NCBI RefSeq assembly: GCF_003668575.1
Contig: NZ_RCVZ01000011.1
Location: 1-64,000 of the forward strand
Direction: 5' to 3'
Length of the DNA: 64,000 bases
Source of the DNA: Falsibacillus albus
GTDB lineage: Bacteria > Bacillota > Bacilli > Bacillales > DSM-25281
Part shown: positions 30,034-41,483 of the stretch, piece after piece
How positions within the stretch are numbered: the stretch's first letter is position 1
How the letters are laid out: the number at the start of each line of letters is the position of its first letter
The notes under the pieces: generated by a model
Seen by the model: only the letters and a program-made list of their open reading frames with translations
Told to the model about the DNA's origin: nothing
Database searches by the model: none
Made by a program: the position numbers and the translations under genes

Positions 30034-32046
30034 ATGTTTCGCAGCATCAAAACAAAATTAATCATAACTATTACTACGCTTTTTATTTTTTCATTTGTAA
30101 TCATGATATCAATTGCTGGGTGGCAAATTAATACGAAAACAGAAGATAATGTTATTATACAAGCAAATGGTATTGTGCAAGTTTTGAATAATTCAACAGA
30201 AACATTTTTGAATGAATATCAAAGAAGTGTTGAACAAATAGCATCTTCTCCCACTATTCAAGACTACAGCAAAGGCATGCTTGCTGAAAAACGCAATAAA
30301 GATGCTCTTTCAAGTCTACATAACCAAATTGATGATTTTCTTACGAAATATGTCAAAACTTATGATGATGTTTCTTCTATCTATTTAGCATCTCCGACTA
30401 AAGAGCTTCAGATTGTCCCACATGTCGATTTACCGAAAGATTTCGACCCGACATCAAGGCCATGGTATCAAGACGCCCTGAAATCTCCGGGTACAGTGAC
30501 TTGGAGCGAACCTTATATGGATCAGGCGACAAAAGAGTATGTAATCACTGCCTCGGTGGCAGTGATGGATGGAGAACAGGTATTGGGTGTTGTTGGATCG
30601 GACATCAAATTGTCTGACTTAACATCCAAAATGAAAAAGCTGGATGTTGGCTATGATGGATATCCGTTTATGATGACCAACAAAGGAACAGCCATCGTAC
30701 ACCCCACTGAACAAGGAAAAGACCTTTCCAAACAACCTTTCATAAAAAATATGCTTAAAAGCAATAAAAAAACGGGGACGATTGAATACAAGTTGGATGG
30801 TGAAGGAAAAATCCTGGTTTATAACACTGTACCATCCACTAGTTGGAAAATAGGTGCATCTTATAAGAAAAAGAATTTATTGGAATTGGCTGCAGATGTT
30901 CAAAAAATGCTGATTATCATGGGTATAATCATTGTCATACTCGCCATCTTTATTTTGACTTTTATATCAATGCGAATTACGAAACCGATAGAGATTTTGA
31001 AGAATCAGTTAAATTTGGTGGCGAAGGGGGATTTAACCGGAGAAGTGCCGGTTACCTCAAAGGATGAAATGGGAGAGCTTTCGAAGAATTTCAACCAAAT
31101 GATCCACAGTATGAGAGAAATGATTGCCCTTTTAACACGTTCGGTTTCAGGAGTACGAGAGTCCTCTGAAGAGTTAAGCGCTGTTTCGGAAGAGACCAAT
31201 GCTTCAAGTGAACAAATTGCCTTTGCCGTAAACGAAATCGCCTCTGGAGCTTCAAAGTCTGCTCAAGATGCAGAGTCTGCAAGTTTAAAATCAGGTGAAT
31301 TGAGTGATCAAATTAATTCCATTCATAGTAAAGCAACGACCTTGGCAGCAATTGCCCAACAAGCAGAAACGGCCAACAAAAAAGGAAGCGAACAAATTCA
31401 TCAACTGAACGATGCGTATGACCGTTCACAGGAATTTATGGAATCGATGGAACAAGTGATCACTGATCTTGGGCAAAAGGTAGAGAAAATTGGGGTGGTC
31501 ATGGAGACGATTACGGATGTGTCCTCTCAAACTAATCTTTTGGCGTTAAATGCGAGCATTGAAGCTGCAAGGGCAGGGGAACACGGTAAAGGATTTGCCG
31601 TTGTGGCCGAGGAAGTGAGGAAACTTGCGGAACAATCCTTTGAAGCGACAAATGATGTCCAGCATACGATTGCAGATATTCAAGAAGGTTCCCGAAAAGC
31701 GGTCGAGTCGATGCTTCAGACTAAGGAGATCGCCAAACACCAAACTGAAGCTGTGAAACTGACAGATCAAACTTTTGAACAACTAGCTTCATTTATTAAA
31801 AAAATGGAACAATCCATTCTTAAGGTCTATGCAGATGTTGAAGATGTCACGAAAAGCAAAGAAGAAGTTGTAGAAGTCATTCAAAATATGGCGGCACTTG
31901 CTGAGCAAACCGCAGCGGCCTGCCAGGAAGTTAGTGCATCGACAGATGAACAGCTGAGAGCCATCCAAACTGTTTCGGAATCAGCTGAACAATTGACATC
32001 CTTAAGTCAGGAACTGCAAGGTGTAGTTAAGAAGTTTGAAATTTAA
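30034..32046 (+). CDS. Methyl-accepting chemotaxis protein with dCache-type sensor
   Basis: The 670-residue receptor has TM1 (about 10-32), an extracellular double-Cache-like domain (about 33-285, with [17 protein letters not shown] and SRPWYQDAL), TM2 (about 288-312), HAMP (to about 365) and a cytoplasmic signalling domain. The hairpin tip includes [41 protein letters not shown]. The ligand is unknown; dCache domains often bind amino acids. Monocistronic with its own terminator. Confidence 0.94.
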   Translation: MFRSIKTKLIITITTLFIFSFVIMISIAGWQINTKTEDNVIIQANGIVQVLNNSTETFLNEYQRSVEQIASSPTIQDYSKGMLAEKRNKDALSSLHNQIDDFLTKYVKTYDDVSSIYLASPTKELQIVPHVDLPKDFDPTSRPWYQDALKSPGTVTWSEPYMDQATKEYVITASVAVMDGEQVLGVVGSDIKLSDLTSKMKKLDVGYDGYPFMMTNKGTAIVHPTEQGKDLSKQPFIKNMLKSNKKTGTIEYKLDGEGKILVYNTVPSTSWKIGASYKKKNLLELAADVQKMLIIMGIIIVILAIFILTFISMRITKPIEILKNQLNLVAKGDLTGEVPVTSKDEMGELSKNFNQMIHSMREMIALLTRSVSGVRESSEELSAVSEETNASSEQIAFAVNEIASGASKSAQDAESASLKSGELSDQINSIHSKATTLAAIAQQAETANKKGSEQIHQLNDAYDRSQEFMESMEQVITDLGQKVEKIGVVMETITDVSSQTNLLALNASIEAARAGEHGKGFAVVAEEVRKLAEQSFEATNDVQHTIADIQEGSRKAVESMLQTKEIAKHQTEAVKLTDQTFEQLASFIKKMEQSILKVYADVEDVTKSKEEVVEVIQNMAALAEQTAAACQEVSASTDEQLRAIQTVSESAEQLTSLSQELQGVVKKFEI

Positions 32047-32067
32047 TAATGATTTAATAATGAATAT

Positions 32068-32112
32068 AAAAGACTGTCCCCAGTGTATTTTTCCTGAGGA
32101 CAGTCTTTTATG
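32068..32112 (+). terminator. Terminator after the chemoreceptor gene
   Basis: AAAAGACTGTCC / GGACAGTCTTTT stem with an 18-nt loop. Confidence 0.85.
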
Positions 32113-32225
32113 TCTATCTGAATTAAAGTATTTTCATTTTTAGGGTAAAATAATAGCGGAAAGTTGAACAGAGTTTCATAAGGGGCTAAAATAAGAGGGA
32201 CCCTGTAATAGATAGGAGGCAAGTT

Positions 32226-33170
32226 GTGAATAACGCACGAAGTTTAACGCAAGGTGCATTGATGCTTTCTATATATCTGGTGTTATTGCTCATCACCATT
32301 TATATTCCCGTGCTATCGATCATCGCCAATTTATTTTTGGTGCTGCCATTTTTGTTGTACAGTGCTAAATTTCCGATAAAAAAATCCATTCTTTTATTCT
32401 TCAGTTCCATTATTTTGACCGCGGTTGTAGGGACCATCGTATCGATTCCGTTGACCATCCTATATGGGGCGACTGGATTGGCCATGGGGATCTGCATCAA
32501 TTTGCACAAAAGCAAAGTCTATACATATATCGTTTCCAGTTTTGTTTTTTTAGCATCACTGCTGATTGAATATATAGGTGCTTCTGTATTTTTTAATATG
32601 AATTTCATTGATGATTTCTTAAAAATGACTCGAAAATCATTTCAACAGTCCGTGGATTTAATGAGCAAACTCGGGCAGCCCGTCGATTCGAGGCTTCTTG
32701 ATAGTTTCGATACGATGATCTCCCTGGTAAAGATCTTAATGCCATCATTGCTTGTATCAACAAGTTTTATCTTGGTGTTCATTTTCATACAGATTAATTT
32801 TCCCATTGCCAGAAGGTTTAAAATCGATGTGCCTGCATTCCGTCCTTTCAGACAAATGCAACTACCGAAAAGCTTATTGTGGTATTATTTAATTACGGTA
32901 ATTTTCACACTGACTTTAGGTAAATTGAATGGGAATTTTGTCAACACGGCCCTGTTAAATATAGCTTTTATGCTGCAGTTTCTAATGCTGCTCCAAGGAA
33001 TTTCCTTAGTATTGTTCATAAGCCATTCCAGAAACATACCGAAGCCAGTGCCCATTGCTGGACTTATCATCATTGCCATTTTATTTTTCCCTGCCTTATA
33101 TATGGTCAGCGTTTTAGGGGTTTTAGACTTAGGGTTTAATATCAGGCAACGTTTTCAACAAAAACCATAA
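32226..33170 (+). CDS. yybS: DUF2232 membrane protein YybS
   Basis: The 314-residue, highly hydrophobic protein has about eight membrane helices, begins NNARSLTQGALMLSIYL and matches the YybS/DUF2232 family that precedes gdpP throughout Bacillales. Biochemical role unknown. GTG start with ATAGGAGGC upstream; 33 nt before gdpP. Confidence 0.88.
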   Translation: MNNARSLTQGALMLSIYLVLLLITIYIPVLSIIANLFLVLPFLLYSAKFPIKKSILLFFSSIILTAVVGTIVSIPLTILYGATGLAMGICINLHKSKVYTYIVSSFVFLASLLIEYIGASVFFNMNFIDDFLKMTRKSFQQSVDLMSKLGQPVDSRLLDSFDTMISLVKILMPSLLVSTSFILVFIFIQINFPIARRFKIDVPAFRPFRQMQLPKSLLWYYLITVIFTLTLGKLNGNFVNTALLNIAFMLQFLMLLQGISLVLFISHSRNIPKPVPIAGLIIIAILFFPALYMVSVLGVLDLGFNIRQRFQQKP

Positions 33171-33203
33171 TGGCGTATATTTCAAGTTTTAGGAGCTGAA
33201 ATC

Positions 33204-35177
33204 ATGCCTTCATATTTAAAAAAGCGGATGATCCGATACCCGCTGTACGGCTTGATGGCCGTGTCTCTAGTGTTAATAGGCATTCTCGTATTTTATAATT
33301 GGTGGCTCAGTATCATTGGAGTCACTGTTTTTGGCGCATTGTTTTATTTTTTCTTTTTCTTGGAGCAAAAGTCCCATGATGCGACGGAGGAATACATATC
33401 CACGTTGTCCTACCGCGTAAAGCGCGTCGGGGAAGAAGCGCTGATGGAAATGCCGATCGGGATCATGCTTTTCAATGATGATTATTATATTGAATGGACA
33501 AATCCATTTTTGGCATCCTGTTTAAACGAGGATACTCTGGTGGGCCGTTCCTTATACGATGTGGCGGAATTGCTCGTGCCGCTGATCAAGCAGGAAGTCA
33601 ATACCGAAGTCGTCATGATCAACGAACGGAAATATCGCGTCATCTTGAAGCTGGAAGAACGGCTATTGTACTTTTTCGATGTGACCGAACAAACGGAAAT
33701 TGAGAAGAAGTATGAAGAAGAACGAACGGTATTGTCGATTATTTTTCTTGATAATTACGACGACCTGACTCAGGGCATGGATGATCAGACGAGAAGCAGT
33801 CTGAACAGCATGGTGACTGCCACGTTGAATAAATGGGCAAACGAATATGGCGTCTTTTTAAAGCGTGTCTCATCAGAGCGTTTCATAGGCGTTTTTAACG
33901 AAAAAATTCTACATGTATTGGAAAAAGATAAATTCTCCATCTTGGATGAAGTGCGCGAAATCACATCCAAACAAAATGTCCCCCTTACCTTAAGTATCGG
34001 GGTGGGTGCAAATGTATCTTCGCTTCCAGAGCTCGGTGCACTGGCCCAGTCGAGCCTTGACCTGGCGCTTGGAAGGGGAGGGGATCAGGTCGCCATTAAA
34101 CAGACAAATGGAAAAGTGAAGTTTTACGGCGGCAAGACGAATCCGATGGAAAAACGGACAAGAGTAAGGGCCCGCGTCATTTCCCTGGCATTGAAAGAGT
34201 TGATCCTCGAAAGCGACAAAGTGATTGTCATGGGTCATAAGCATCCTGATATGGACGCTATTGGTGCGGCCGTCGGAATTCAAAAAGTGGCCAAAATGAA
34301 TCAGCGTGAAGGCTATGTCGTCTTGGATTTCACGGATATCGATACGGGTGTGAAAAGGATGCTGAAGGAAATGAAGCAGCATCCGGAACTATATTCTAGG
34401 TTCATTACACCTGAAGAGGCGATGGAAATGGCGACAGAGGATACGCTGCTGGTCGTCGTGGATACACATAAGCCTTCGCTTGTCATAGAAGAAAGGCTAT
34501 TGAATAAGGTGGAAAACAAGGTAGTAATCGACCATCACCGCCGCGGGGAAGACTTCATTAAAAATCCTCTCCTCGTTTATATGGAGCCATATGCTTCATC
34601 GACTTCCGAGCTGGTGACGGAGCTCCTTGAATATCAGCCTAAGAATGAAAAGATCAATATGCTTGAATCGACCGCATTGTTGGCTGGTATAATTGTAGAT
34701 ACGAAAAGCTTCACGCTGAGAACGGGCTCGAGGACGTTTGATGCTGCTTCTTACCTTAGATCCCAAGGTGCTGATACCGTGCTGGTCCAGAAGTTCTTGA
34801 AGGAGGACGTGGACACGTATATCAAGCGCTCAAAATTAATAGAGTCCGTTGAGTTTGTTCATGACGGAATTGCGATAGCAAAAGGAGCAGACGATGTCAT
34901 CTATGATCCCGTGCTCATCGCCCAAGCCGCCGATACCCTGCTTACCATGGATGAAGTCCTGGCATCGTTCGTCATTTCCAAGCGTGAGGAAGATGTCGTG
35001 GGGATCAGTGCCAGATCCCTTGGCGATATCAATGTTCAGGTGATCATGGAAGGGCTCAATGGCGGTGGACATTTGACAAATGCCGCCACTCAGCTTAGCG
35101 GAGTGTCCGTTATGGAAGCGGAAGAGAGACTTAGAGAAGTCATAGAAGATTATTTGGAAGGGAGAAATAATTCATGA
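33204..35177 (+). CDS. gdpP: Cyclic-di-AMP phosphodiesterase GdpP
   Basis: The 657-residue membrane enzyme hydrolyses c-di-AMP to pApA. Order: two TM helices (about 12-55), a degenerate PAS domain (heme-binding in relatives), a degenerate GGDEF (about 175-300, lacking GGDEF itself), then DHH/DHHA1 with [28 protein letters not shown] and [15 protein letters not shown]. Overlaps rplI by 4 nt. Confidence 0.96.
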   Translation: MPSYLKKRMIRYPLYGLMAVSLVLIGILVFYNWWLSIIGVTVFGALFYFFFFLEQKSHDATEEYISTLSYRVKRVGEEALMEMPIGIMLFNDDYYIEWTNPFLASCLNEDTLVGRSLYDVAELLVPLIKQEVNTEVVMINERKYRVILKLEERLLYFFDVTEQTEIEKKYEEERTVLSIIFLDNYDDLTQGMDDQTRSSLNSMVTATLNKWANEYGVFLKRVSSERFIGVFNEKILHVLEKDKFSILDEVREITSKQNVPLTLSIGVGANVSSLPELGALAQSSLDLALGRGGDQVAIKQTNGKVKFYGGKTNPMEKRTRVRARVISLALKELILESDKVIVMGHKHPDMDAIGAAVGIQKVAKMNQREGYVVLDFTDIDTGVKRMLKEMKQHPELYSRFITPEEAMEMATEDTLLVVVDTHKPSLVIEERLLNKVENKVVIDHHRRGEDFIKNPLLVYMEPYASSTSELVTELLEYQPKNEKINMLESTALLAGIIVDTKSFTLRTGSRTFDAASYLRSQGADTVLVQKFLKEDVDTYIKRSKLIESVEFVHDGIAIAKGADDVIYDPVLIAQAADTLLTMDEVLASFVISKREEDVVGISARSLGDINVQVIMEGLNGGGHLTNAATQLSGVSVMEAEERLREVIEDYLEGRNNS

Positions 35178-35623
35178 AAGTGATTTTCTTGCAAGATGTA
35201 AAGGGTAAAGGGAAAAAAGGGGAATTGAAAAACGTAGCAGATGGCTATGCCCATAACTTCCTTATAAAAAATAATTTGGCAGTGGAAGCAACGTCAGGCA
35301 ACCAAAAAGCATTGGAAGCCCAAAAAAATAAAGAGAAAAAAATGGCTGCCGAAGAGCTGGAAGATGCAAAAAAATTAAAAGAACAGCTGGAAAAGCTGAC
35401 AGTTGAATTAAAGGCAAAATCAGGAGAAGGCGGTCGTTTGTTTGGTTCAATCACAAGCAAACAAATTGCCGAAGCCATGAAAAAAGTTCATGGAATCAAG
35501 CTGGATAAAAGGAAAATCGAGATGGACGATGCCATCCGTACATTAGGATTTACAAAAGTTCCAGTGAAGCTTCATACAGATGTGACGGCAACCCTTACAG
35601 TTTCTGTCAAAGAAGAAAACTAA
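35174..35623 (+). CDS. rplI: 50S ribosomal protein L9
   Basis: The 149-residue L9 has the N-terminal [25 protein letters not shown]-binding domain, a long central helix ([21 protein letters not shown]) and the C-terminal domain with [16 protein letters not shown]. Start overlaps the gdpP stop. Confidence 0.98.
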   Translation: MKVIFLQDVKGKGKKGELKNVADGYAHNFLIKNNLAVEATSGNQKALEAQKNKEKKMAAEELEDAKKLKEQLEKLTVELKAKSGEGGRLFGSITSKQIAEAMKKVHGIKLDKRKIEMDDAIRTLGFTKVPVKLHTDVTATLTVSVKEEN

Positions 35624-35670
35624 TTTTTCCAATCTCACGGACCGAACTTCATGATACAATAGAATAAGAA

Positions 35671-35736
35671 AAAAATGTGATCAGGTAGGAATTAGACAGT
35701 CGGCTGGCCAAGCCATTTACTTGATCACATTTTTTA
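35671..35736 (+). terminator. rplI terminator / hairpin ahead of dnaB
   Basis: AAAAATGTGATCA (35671-35683) pairs with TGATCACATTTTTT (35722-35735), enclosing an inner GGCT..AGCC hairpin, with a T tail. Confidence 0.75.
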
Positions 35737-35783
35737 TGCATTTTAAACATGAATCCCTTCTAAATAAGGAGGTTTTAATAAAT

Positions 35784-37148
35784 ATGAGCGATTTATTCAC
35801 AGATCGAATTCCGCCTCAGAACGTGGAAGCTGAACAGGCGGTCCTTGGTGCGATTTTCATGGAGCCTTCTTCGCTGACAATGGCGTCAGAAATTCTCATA
35901 CCGGAAGATTTTTATCGCAGCTCGCATCAAAAAATCTTCAACGTCATACTGAAGCTGAGTGACGAAGGAAAAGCGATCGACTTAATTACGGTGACGGAGG
36001 AATTGGCCGCCGTCAAGGAATTGGAAGATGTAGGCGGTGTTTCGTATTTAAGCGAACTCGCAGCTTCTGTACCAACTGCAGCGAATATCGAATATTATGC
36101 AAGAATCGTAGAAGAAAAATCGCTTCTTCGCAGACTGATTCGCACTGCCACCACCATTGCCCAGGATGGTTATGGACGCGAGGATGAAGTCGAGGCCCTG
36201 CTAAGCGAGGCCGAGAAAAGCATCATGGAAGTCGCCCAAAGGAAAAATGCAGGGGCATTCCATAACATTAAAGATGTACTGGTGCGGACATACGATAATA
36301 TCGAACTGCTTCACAATAGAAAAGGTGATGTAACGGGAATTGCTACAGGGTTTGCTGAATTGGATCATATGACGGCAGGTTTCCAGCGCAACGACCTGAT
36401 CATCGTCGCTGCCCGTCCATCGGTTGGTAAAACAGCCTTTGCCTTGAATATAGCCCAGAATGTCGCCACGAAAACAGGTGAAAACGTTGCCATCTTCAGT
36501 TTGGAGATGGGAGCCGAGCAGCTCGTCATGCGTATGCTTTGTGCAGAAGGCAACATCAATGCTCAAAACCTGCGTACAGGTTCCTTGACCGATGAAGACT
36601 GGCGCAAACTGACAATGGCCATGGGGAGCCTATCGAATGCCGGGATTTTCATCGATGACACACCAGGGATCAGAATTACGGAAATCCGTTCAAAATGCAG
36701 GCGATTGAAGCAAGAACACGGCCTTGGAATGATCCTGATCGATTATTTGCAATTGATCCAGGGCAGCGGAAGGTCAAAGGAAAACAGGCAGCAGGAGGTT
36801 TCTGAAATATCCAGATCCTTGAAGGAACTCGCACGTGAACTTCAGGTGCCGGTCATCGCCCTATCACAGCTCTCCCGTGGTGTGGAGCAGCGTCAGGACA
36901 AGCGGCCGATGATGTCCGATATTCGTGAATCAGGGAGTATCGAGCAGGATGCCGACATCGTTGCCTTCCTTTATCGTGAGGATTACTATGAAAAAGAAAC
37001 AGAGAATAAAAACATCATTGAAATCATCATCGCCAAGCAGCGTAACGGACCTGTCGGCACGGTTTCCTTGGCGTTTGTAAAAGAATACAATAAGTTCGTC
37101 AATCTTGAACGACGCTTTGATGATGCTTCAGTCCCGCCTGGAGCTTAG
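35784..37148 (+). CDS. dnaB: Replicative DNA helicase DnaB (B. subtilis DnaC)
   Basis: The 454-residue hexameric helicase starts MSDLFTDRIPPQNVEAEQAVLGA. The RecA-like C-terminal domain has Walker A ARPSVGKTAFALN, FSLEMGAEQL, LIDYLQLIQG and SQLSRGVEQRQDKRP. It unwinds DNA ahead of the fork after loading at oriC. The open frame extends 21 codons upstream, but AAGGAGG (35767-35773) and family length set the start at 35784. Confidence 0.97.
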   Translation: MSDLFTDRIPPQNVEAEQAVLGAIFMEPSSLTMASEILIPEDFYRSSHQKIFNVILKLSDEGKAIDLITVTEELAAVKELEDVGGVSYLSELAASVPTAANIEYYARIVEEKSLLRRLIRTATTIAQDGYGREDEVEALLSEAEKSIMEVAQRKNAGAFHNIKDVLVRTYDNIELLHNRKGDVTGIATGFAELDHMTAGFQRNDLIIVAARPSVGKTAFALNIAQNVATKTGENVAIFSLEMGAEQLVMRMLCAEGNINAQNLRTGSLTDEDWRKLTMAMGSLSNAGIFIDDTPGIRITEIRSKCRRLKQEHGLGMILIDYLQLIQGSGRSKENRQQEVSEISRSLKELARELQVPVIALSQLSRGVEQRQDKRPMMSDIRESGSIEQDADIVAFLYREDYYEKETENKNIIEIIIAKQRNGPVGTVSLAFVKEYNKFVNLERRFDDASVPPGA

Positions 37149-37155
37149 ATGATCA

Positions 37156-37263
37156 AAGGGCTGTCCATCGGGTTTCAGCTTCTCCAATTTATCGTATGAA
37201 AAATTCGTTTTTTGCGATTCTAAAAGTATGGAGAGGATGTACTCATTGGACAGTCCTTTTTGT
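37156..37263 (+). terminator. Long hairpin terminator after dnaB
   Basis: AAAGGGCTGTCCA (37156-37168) pairs with TGGACAGTCCTTTTT (37248-37262). An inner CTTCTCCA/TGGAGAGG pairing lies within the roughly 80-nt loop. It is followed by a T-rich tract. The rest of the gap to purA carries the PurR-like sites. Confidence 0.65.
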
Positions 37264-37447
37264 TTTTAACAGTTTTTTAAATCAAACCATGAATATTGAA
37301 ATCAACCGTATTCTGTTTTTAAGAACTAACGGCAAAATAAAACACTTAACATCCAACTTGCAATAGAGATTGGTATTTCTTCACGGTGGTCCTTTATCCC
37401 CCAATACTTTGGCCTGTTACAAAAAAGTCGTTTAAATAACGAATGAA

Positions 37448-37490
37448 TTACGAACGAAATTTTATCAATATCACAAAAATGTTCGTGTTT
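37448..37490 (+). promoter_or_regulatory. PurR-box pair upstream of purA
   Basis: Inverted motifs ACGAAC (37450-37455) and GTTCGT (37481-37486) in AT-rich flanks resemble the paired PurBoxes (central CGAAC) that the PurR repressor binds upstream of B. subtilis purA. Confidence 0.65.
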
Positions 37491-37493
37491 TGA

Positions 37494-37523
37494 TTGACTT
37501 ACGTATGTCTACACTGTTAAAAT
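37494..37523 (+). promoter_or_regulatory. purA promoter
   Basis: TTGACT (37494-37499), 18-nt spacer, TAAAAT (37518-37523), immediately downstream of the PurR-like boxes. Confidence 0.75.
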
Positions 37524-37557
37524 GAGGTTGTTTGATAAAAGAGAGCTACATAAGTAG

Positions 37558-39042
<1,485 letters not shown>

Positions 39043-39043
39043 T

Positions 39044-39082
39044 AAAAAAGGAATGTTCATCGCGAACATTCCTTTTTTATTT
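39044..39082 (+). terminator. purA terminator
   Basis: AAAAAAGGAATGTTC / GAACATTCCTTTTTT perfect stem with a 5-nt loop. Confidence 0.9.
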
Positions 39083-39118
39083 TAGGCATTTCCAAAGGCA
39101 GCCTCTCGGGTGAATAGG

Positions 39119-39254
39119 GCCCGTTTTGGAATAAAGGTGCATGTAACGGTAGCAAAAGTGGGCTGTTAGCGCCGGTTTGTGGAGCATCGGACGGAAAACG
39201 GGAGTAGATCCGCGTTATTTACGCCCGTTTAAGGAGAACTCGCCAAACGGGGGC
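39119..39254. repeat. Alternating GCCCGTTT / AACGGG array
   Basis: GCCCGTTT-type units at 39119, 39171 and 39223 (exact 52-bp steps) alternate with inverted AACGG units at 39145, 39197 and 39246, giving about 26-bp spacing with flipping orientation. Otherwise nothing recognisable in the purA-channel gap. Confidence 0.55.
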
Positions 39255-39339
39255 AAGTAGAGCCTGGGCTTCCATCCACCGCCCTGCAAACACTCTGAGC
39301 GGAAACTCCATCTTTTCAATTTTGTTTCTACATCCGCAT

Positions 39340-40356
39340 TTATAAAGTGCTATAAATCTCATCGCTGCAGACAATGTAAAGGGTATCCGTGGATTTTAAT
39401 TTTTTGGACTTAGCATCCTTGAAATCCATTTCATCGTTGATGGCAATCAAGACCGCCCCTTTGTCAAACAGCGCCAAATGAGCGTCCCTGTATGTCGACC
39501 ATTGGGAAGATGGCTTGAGGACATGGATATTGTTCCCGTATCGCTTGCTCAGAAGCTGCCTGAATAATTGCGTAGTGCCAGGCTGCAGTGTGGCTTTTGC
39601 GATTAATAGTGATACCGAATCGTTTGAGAGTACGAAATCATCCACGCGGATATGTCGAAATTTAGAGATATGGCTTTCTTCGCAAATTTCTACAATGGTA
39701 TGTATTTCATTTTCTGTCTGTTCCGATAAGGACTCGACTGCAGATGCAATGAGCAGCGTCTTGCCATCTGCCAAAATGGGATCTGTGATGGAGGAGTCCG
39801 CAAAAATAGCAACCCTTTTGGATTCCAGAATATTGGCTTTTAGCAGTATTTCCTCCTCTGAAGGATCGCCTTGGATATAATGTACCTGATTATGCATATA
39901 AGGACAGTTGGGAAGTGTATCGATTAAAACGATTTCCGCTTCAGGATTATGGACGAGTACTTCCCTGATGGCATTCTCAGTCTTAGCGGAATAGCCGATA
40001 TAAATATAATGTTCTTTGTTTTTATACATGAGCATCCCCTCTGTTTTCAACTTGTTATACGTAGTGATGGAGTCGACGGTTTTGCTGATCAGGACGCCGA
40101 TTATCCCGATTCCAAAAATGAAAAGGAATATCCCCAGCAAACGACCCAGTATCGTTGTAGGATAATAATCTCCGTAGCCTACCGTGGTGACAGTGGTCAT
40201 CGTCCACCAAAATCCATCAAAAAGACTTGGAAACTTTTCCGGCTCCAGGTAACAAATCCCGAAGGTTCCCACCAATACGATGATCACCGACATAAACATG
40301 ATAAATCCAAACTCCATCTTGCGGATGTGTTTCCATAAATGTAAAAAGATAGTCAT
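39340..40356 (-). CDS. Two-TM potassium channel with RCK domain
   Basis: The 338-residue protein has TM1 (about 16-35), pore helix and selectivity filter TTVGYGDYYP (TVGYGD at 58-63), TM2 (about 72-95), then a cytoplasmic TrkA-N/RCK regulatory region (YIYIGYSAKTENAIREVL). It resembles MthK-type channels and B. subtilis YugO, but orthology is not certain. The NAD-type glycine motif (normally GxGxxG) reads GYSAKT. ATG with AGGAGGAT upstream. Confidence 0.9.
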   Translation of the reverse strand: MTIFLHLWKHIRKMEFGFIMFMSVIIVLVGTFGICYLEPEKFPSLFDGFWWTMTTVTTVGYGDYYPTTILGRLLGIFLFIFGIGIIGVLISKTVDSITTYNKLKTEGMLMYKNKEHYIYIGYSAKTENAIREVLVHNPEAEIVLIDTLPNCPYMHNQVHYIQGDPSEEEILLKANILESKRVAIFADSSITDPILADGKTLLIASAVESLSEQTENEIHTIVEICEESHISKFRHIRVDDFVLSNDSVSLLIAKATLQPGTTQLFRQLLSKRYGNNIHVLKPSSQWSTYRDAHLALFDKGAVLIAINDEMDFKDAKSKKLKSTDTLYIVCSDEIYSTL

Positions 40357-40556
40357 CCTCTATCCTCCTGATGTTTTTCTCTATGGTAACATGGGAAATG
40401 GGAATCATTCTATTATTGGAGATCTCTTGTCGAATGACCCTAACCGTGAAATAGTAGGACAGAAATAACCGCATAATATTTTATTAAGTGTAGAAACAAG
40501 GCTATGATTAATATTACCGATTTTTCAGAAAAGACTCTTTTTTTGAGAAGAGTAAG

Positions 40557-40606
40557 AAATTTGACGAAAAGTGTTGCCTTATGTCAAATTTCTATGATAT
40601 TATAAT
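40557..40606 (+). promoter_or_regulatory. Probable tRNA operon promoter with overlapping inverted repeat
   Basis: TTGCCT (40574-40579), 18-nt spacer, TATTAT (40598-40603). A 9-bp inverted repeat AAATTTGAC (40557-40565) / GTCAAATTT (40583-40591) brackets the -35. The rest of 40357-40673 shows no gene. Confidence 0.45.
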
Positions 40607-40673
40607 TTTCGTTGTCACAATAAAAACAAATAGATTACAAAAATGACAGTCTTCAAGACGTTCCTATATAAAA

Positions 40674-40748
40674 GGCCCGTTGGTCAAGCGGTTAAGACAC
40701 CGCCCTTTCACGGCGGTAACACGGGTTCGAATCCCGTACGGGTCACCA
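40674..40748 (+). tRNA. tRNA-Glu (UUC)
   Basis: Acceptor GGCCCGT/ACGGGTC, anticodon loop CTTTCAC giving UUC, T-loop GGTTCGAATCC, encoded CCA at 40746-40748. Confidence 0.97.
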
Positions 40749-40801
40749 CTTATTTTTGCTAACGCATAATAATGAAATTTATTTTGCTTCGCAAAAAAAT
40801 T

Positions 40802-40878
40802 GGTCCGGTAGTTCAGTTGGTTAGAATGCCTGCCTGTCACGCAGGAGGTCGCGGGTTCGAGTCCCGTCCGGACCGCCA
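40802..40878 (+). tRNA. tRNA-Asp (GUC)
   Basis: Acceptor GGTCCGG/CCGGACC, anticodon loop CTGTCAC giving GUC, T-loop GGTTCGAGTCC, encoded CCA at the end. Confidence 0.97.
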
Positions 40879-40914
40879 CTTTTTCACAAAGTAAAAGCAA
40901 GTACCATTAAAGAT

Positions 40915-41040
40915 TGAAAGGTTTAGGATAGGCAAGAAGTTCGAGGAAGCGAACGAGCGAAAGCCGGAGCGTGCTTAAGGCACGTGAGGACTTGAGTGAG
41001 TGAAGCTGACAAAGAAATTCGCCGCCTAGCGTAAACCGTA
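40915..41040 (+). repeat. Intergenic repeat between tRNA genes
   Basis: GTTCGAGGAAGCGAACGAGC, AAAGCCGGAGCGTGCTTAAGGCACGTGAGGAC and TGACAAAGAAATTCGCCGCC form partly palindromic blocks. Elements of this kind recur beside tRNA and rRNA genes in Bacillaceae. Non-coding. Confidence 0.5.
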
Positions 41041-41049
41041 AACCATTAT

Positions 41050-41122
41050 GGCTCGGTAGCTCAGTCGGTAGAGCAATGGACTGAAAATCCATGTGTCGGC
41101 GGTTCGATTCCGTCCCGAGCCA
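41050..41122 (+). tRNA. tRNA-Phe (GAA), no encoded CCA
   Basis: Acceptor GGCTCGG/CCGAGCC, anticodon loop CTGAAAA giving GAA, T-loop GGTTCGATTCC. The discriminator A is followed by TCACCA rather than CCA, so CCA must be added after transcription. Confidence 0.95.
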
Positions 41123-41130
41123 TCACCAAA

Positions 41131-41169
41131 AAGCACTGCGATGACCACGACTCTCGCAGTGCTTTTTTA
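41131..41169 (+). terminator. tRNA operon terminator
   Basis: AAGCACTGCGA / TCGCAGTGCTTTTTT stem shortly after tRNA-Phe. Confidence 0.9.
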
Positions 41170-41172
41170 TTT

Positions 41173-41189
41173 TGTCATAAATTTGTAAT
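41173..41189 (+). promoter_or_regulatory. WalR-box-like site
   Basis: TGTCAT-N5-TGTAAT against the consensus TGTWAH-N5-TGTWAH (one mismatch). It lies about 295 nt upstream of the M23 hydrolase, a plausible WalR target, though the distance is long. The remaining gap to 41483 shows no gene. Confidence 0.35.
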
Positions 41190-41483
41190 GTTTCGAACCA
41201 AGCTGATCTGTTATAAAAGGGAGATATAGTAGGTTAAAGTACCTATTCATTAGTGTTATCCCTGTTCATGGCGGCGTCGGATGATACCTTTTAAAGATGA
41301 GAATCGTGTCATAAAATGTCAGTATTTATACAATTATATTACAATATGACGACGAAGGACCTATTGATTTTAAATTGTGTTAGAGTATAGAAGTGTCAAA
41401 TTGTGAGAATATTTACTTTTAGGCAAGAAGTACCAAATGTTTGTTTGTCGACTTGTGTTGCCTTGTTTTAGGGAGGAAAAGCA

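Noticed and set aside
37156-37263. Riboswitch upstream of purA
   Set aside because: It directly follows dnaB and ends before the purA promoter, so it would not be in the purA transcript; it behaves as a terminator.
40664-40900. 78-codon minus-strand frame over the tRNA genes (contains GLEPATSCV and YGIRTRV)
   Set aside because: This is the well-known spurious translation of tRNA antisense strands; the tRNAs explain the sequence.
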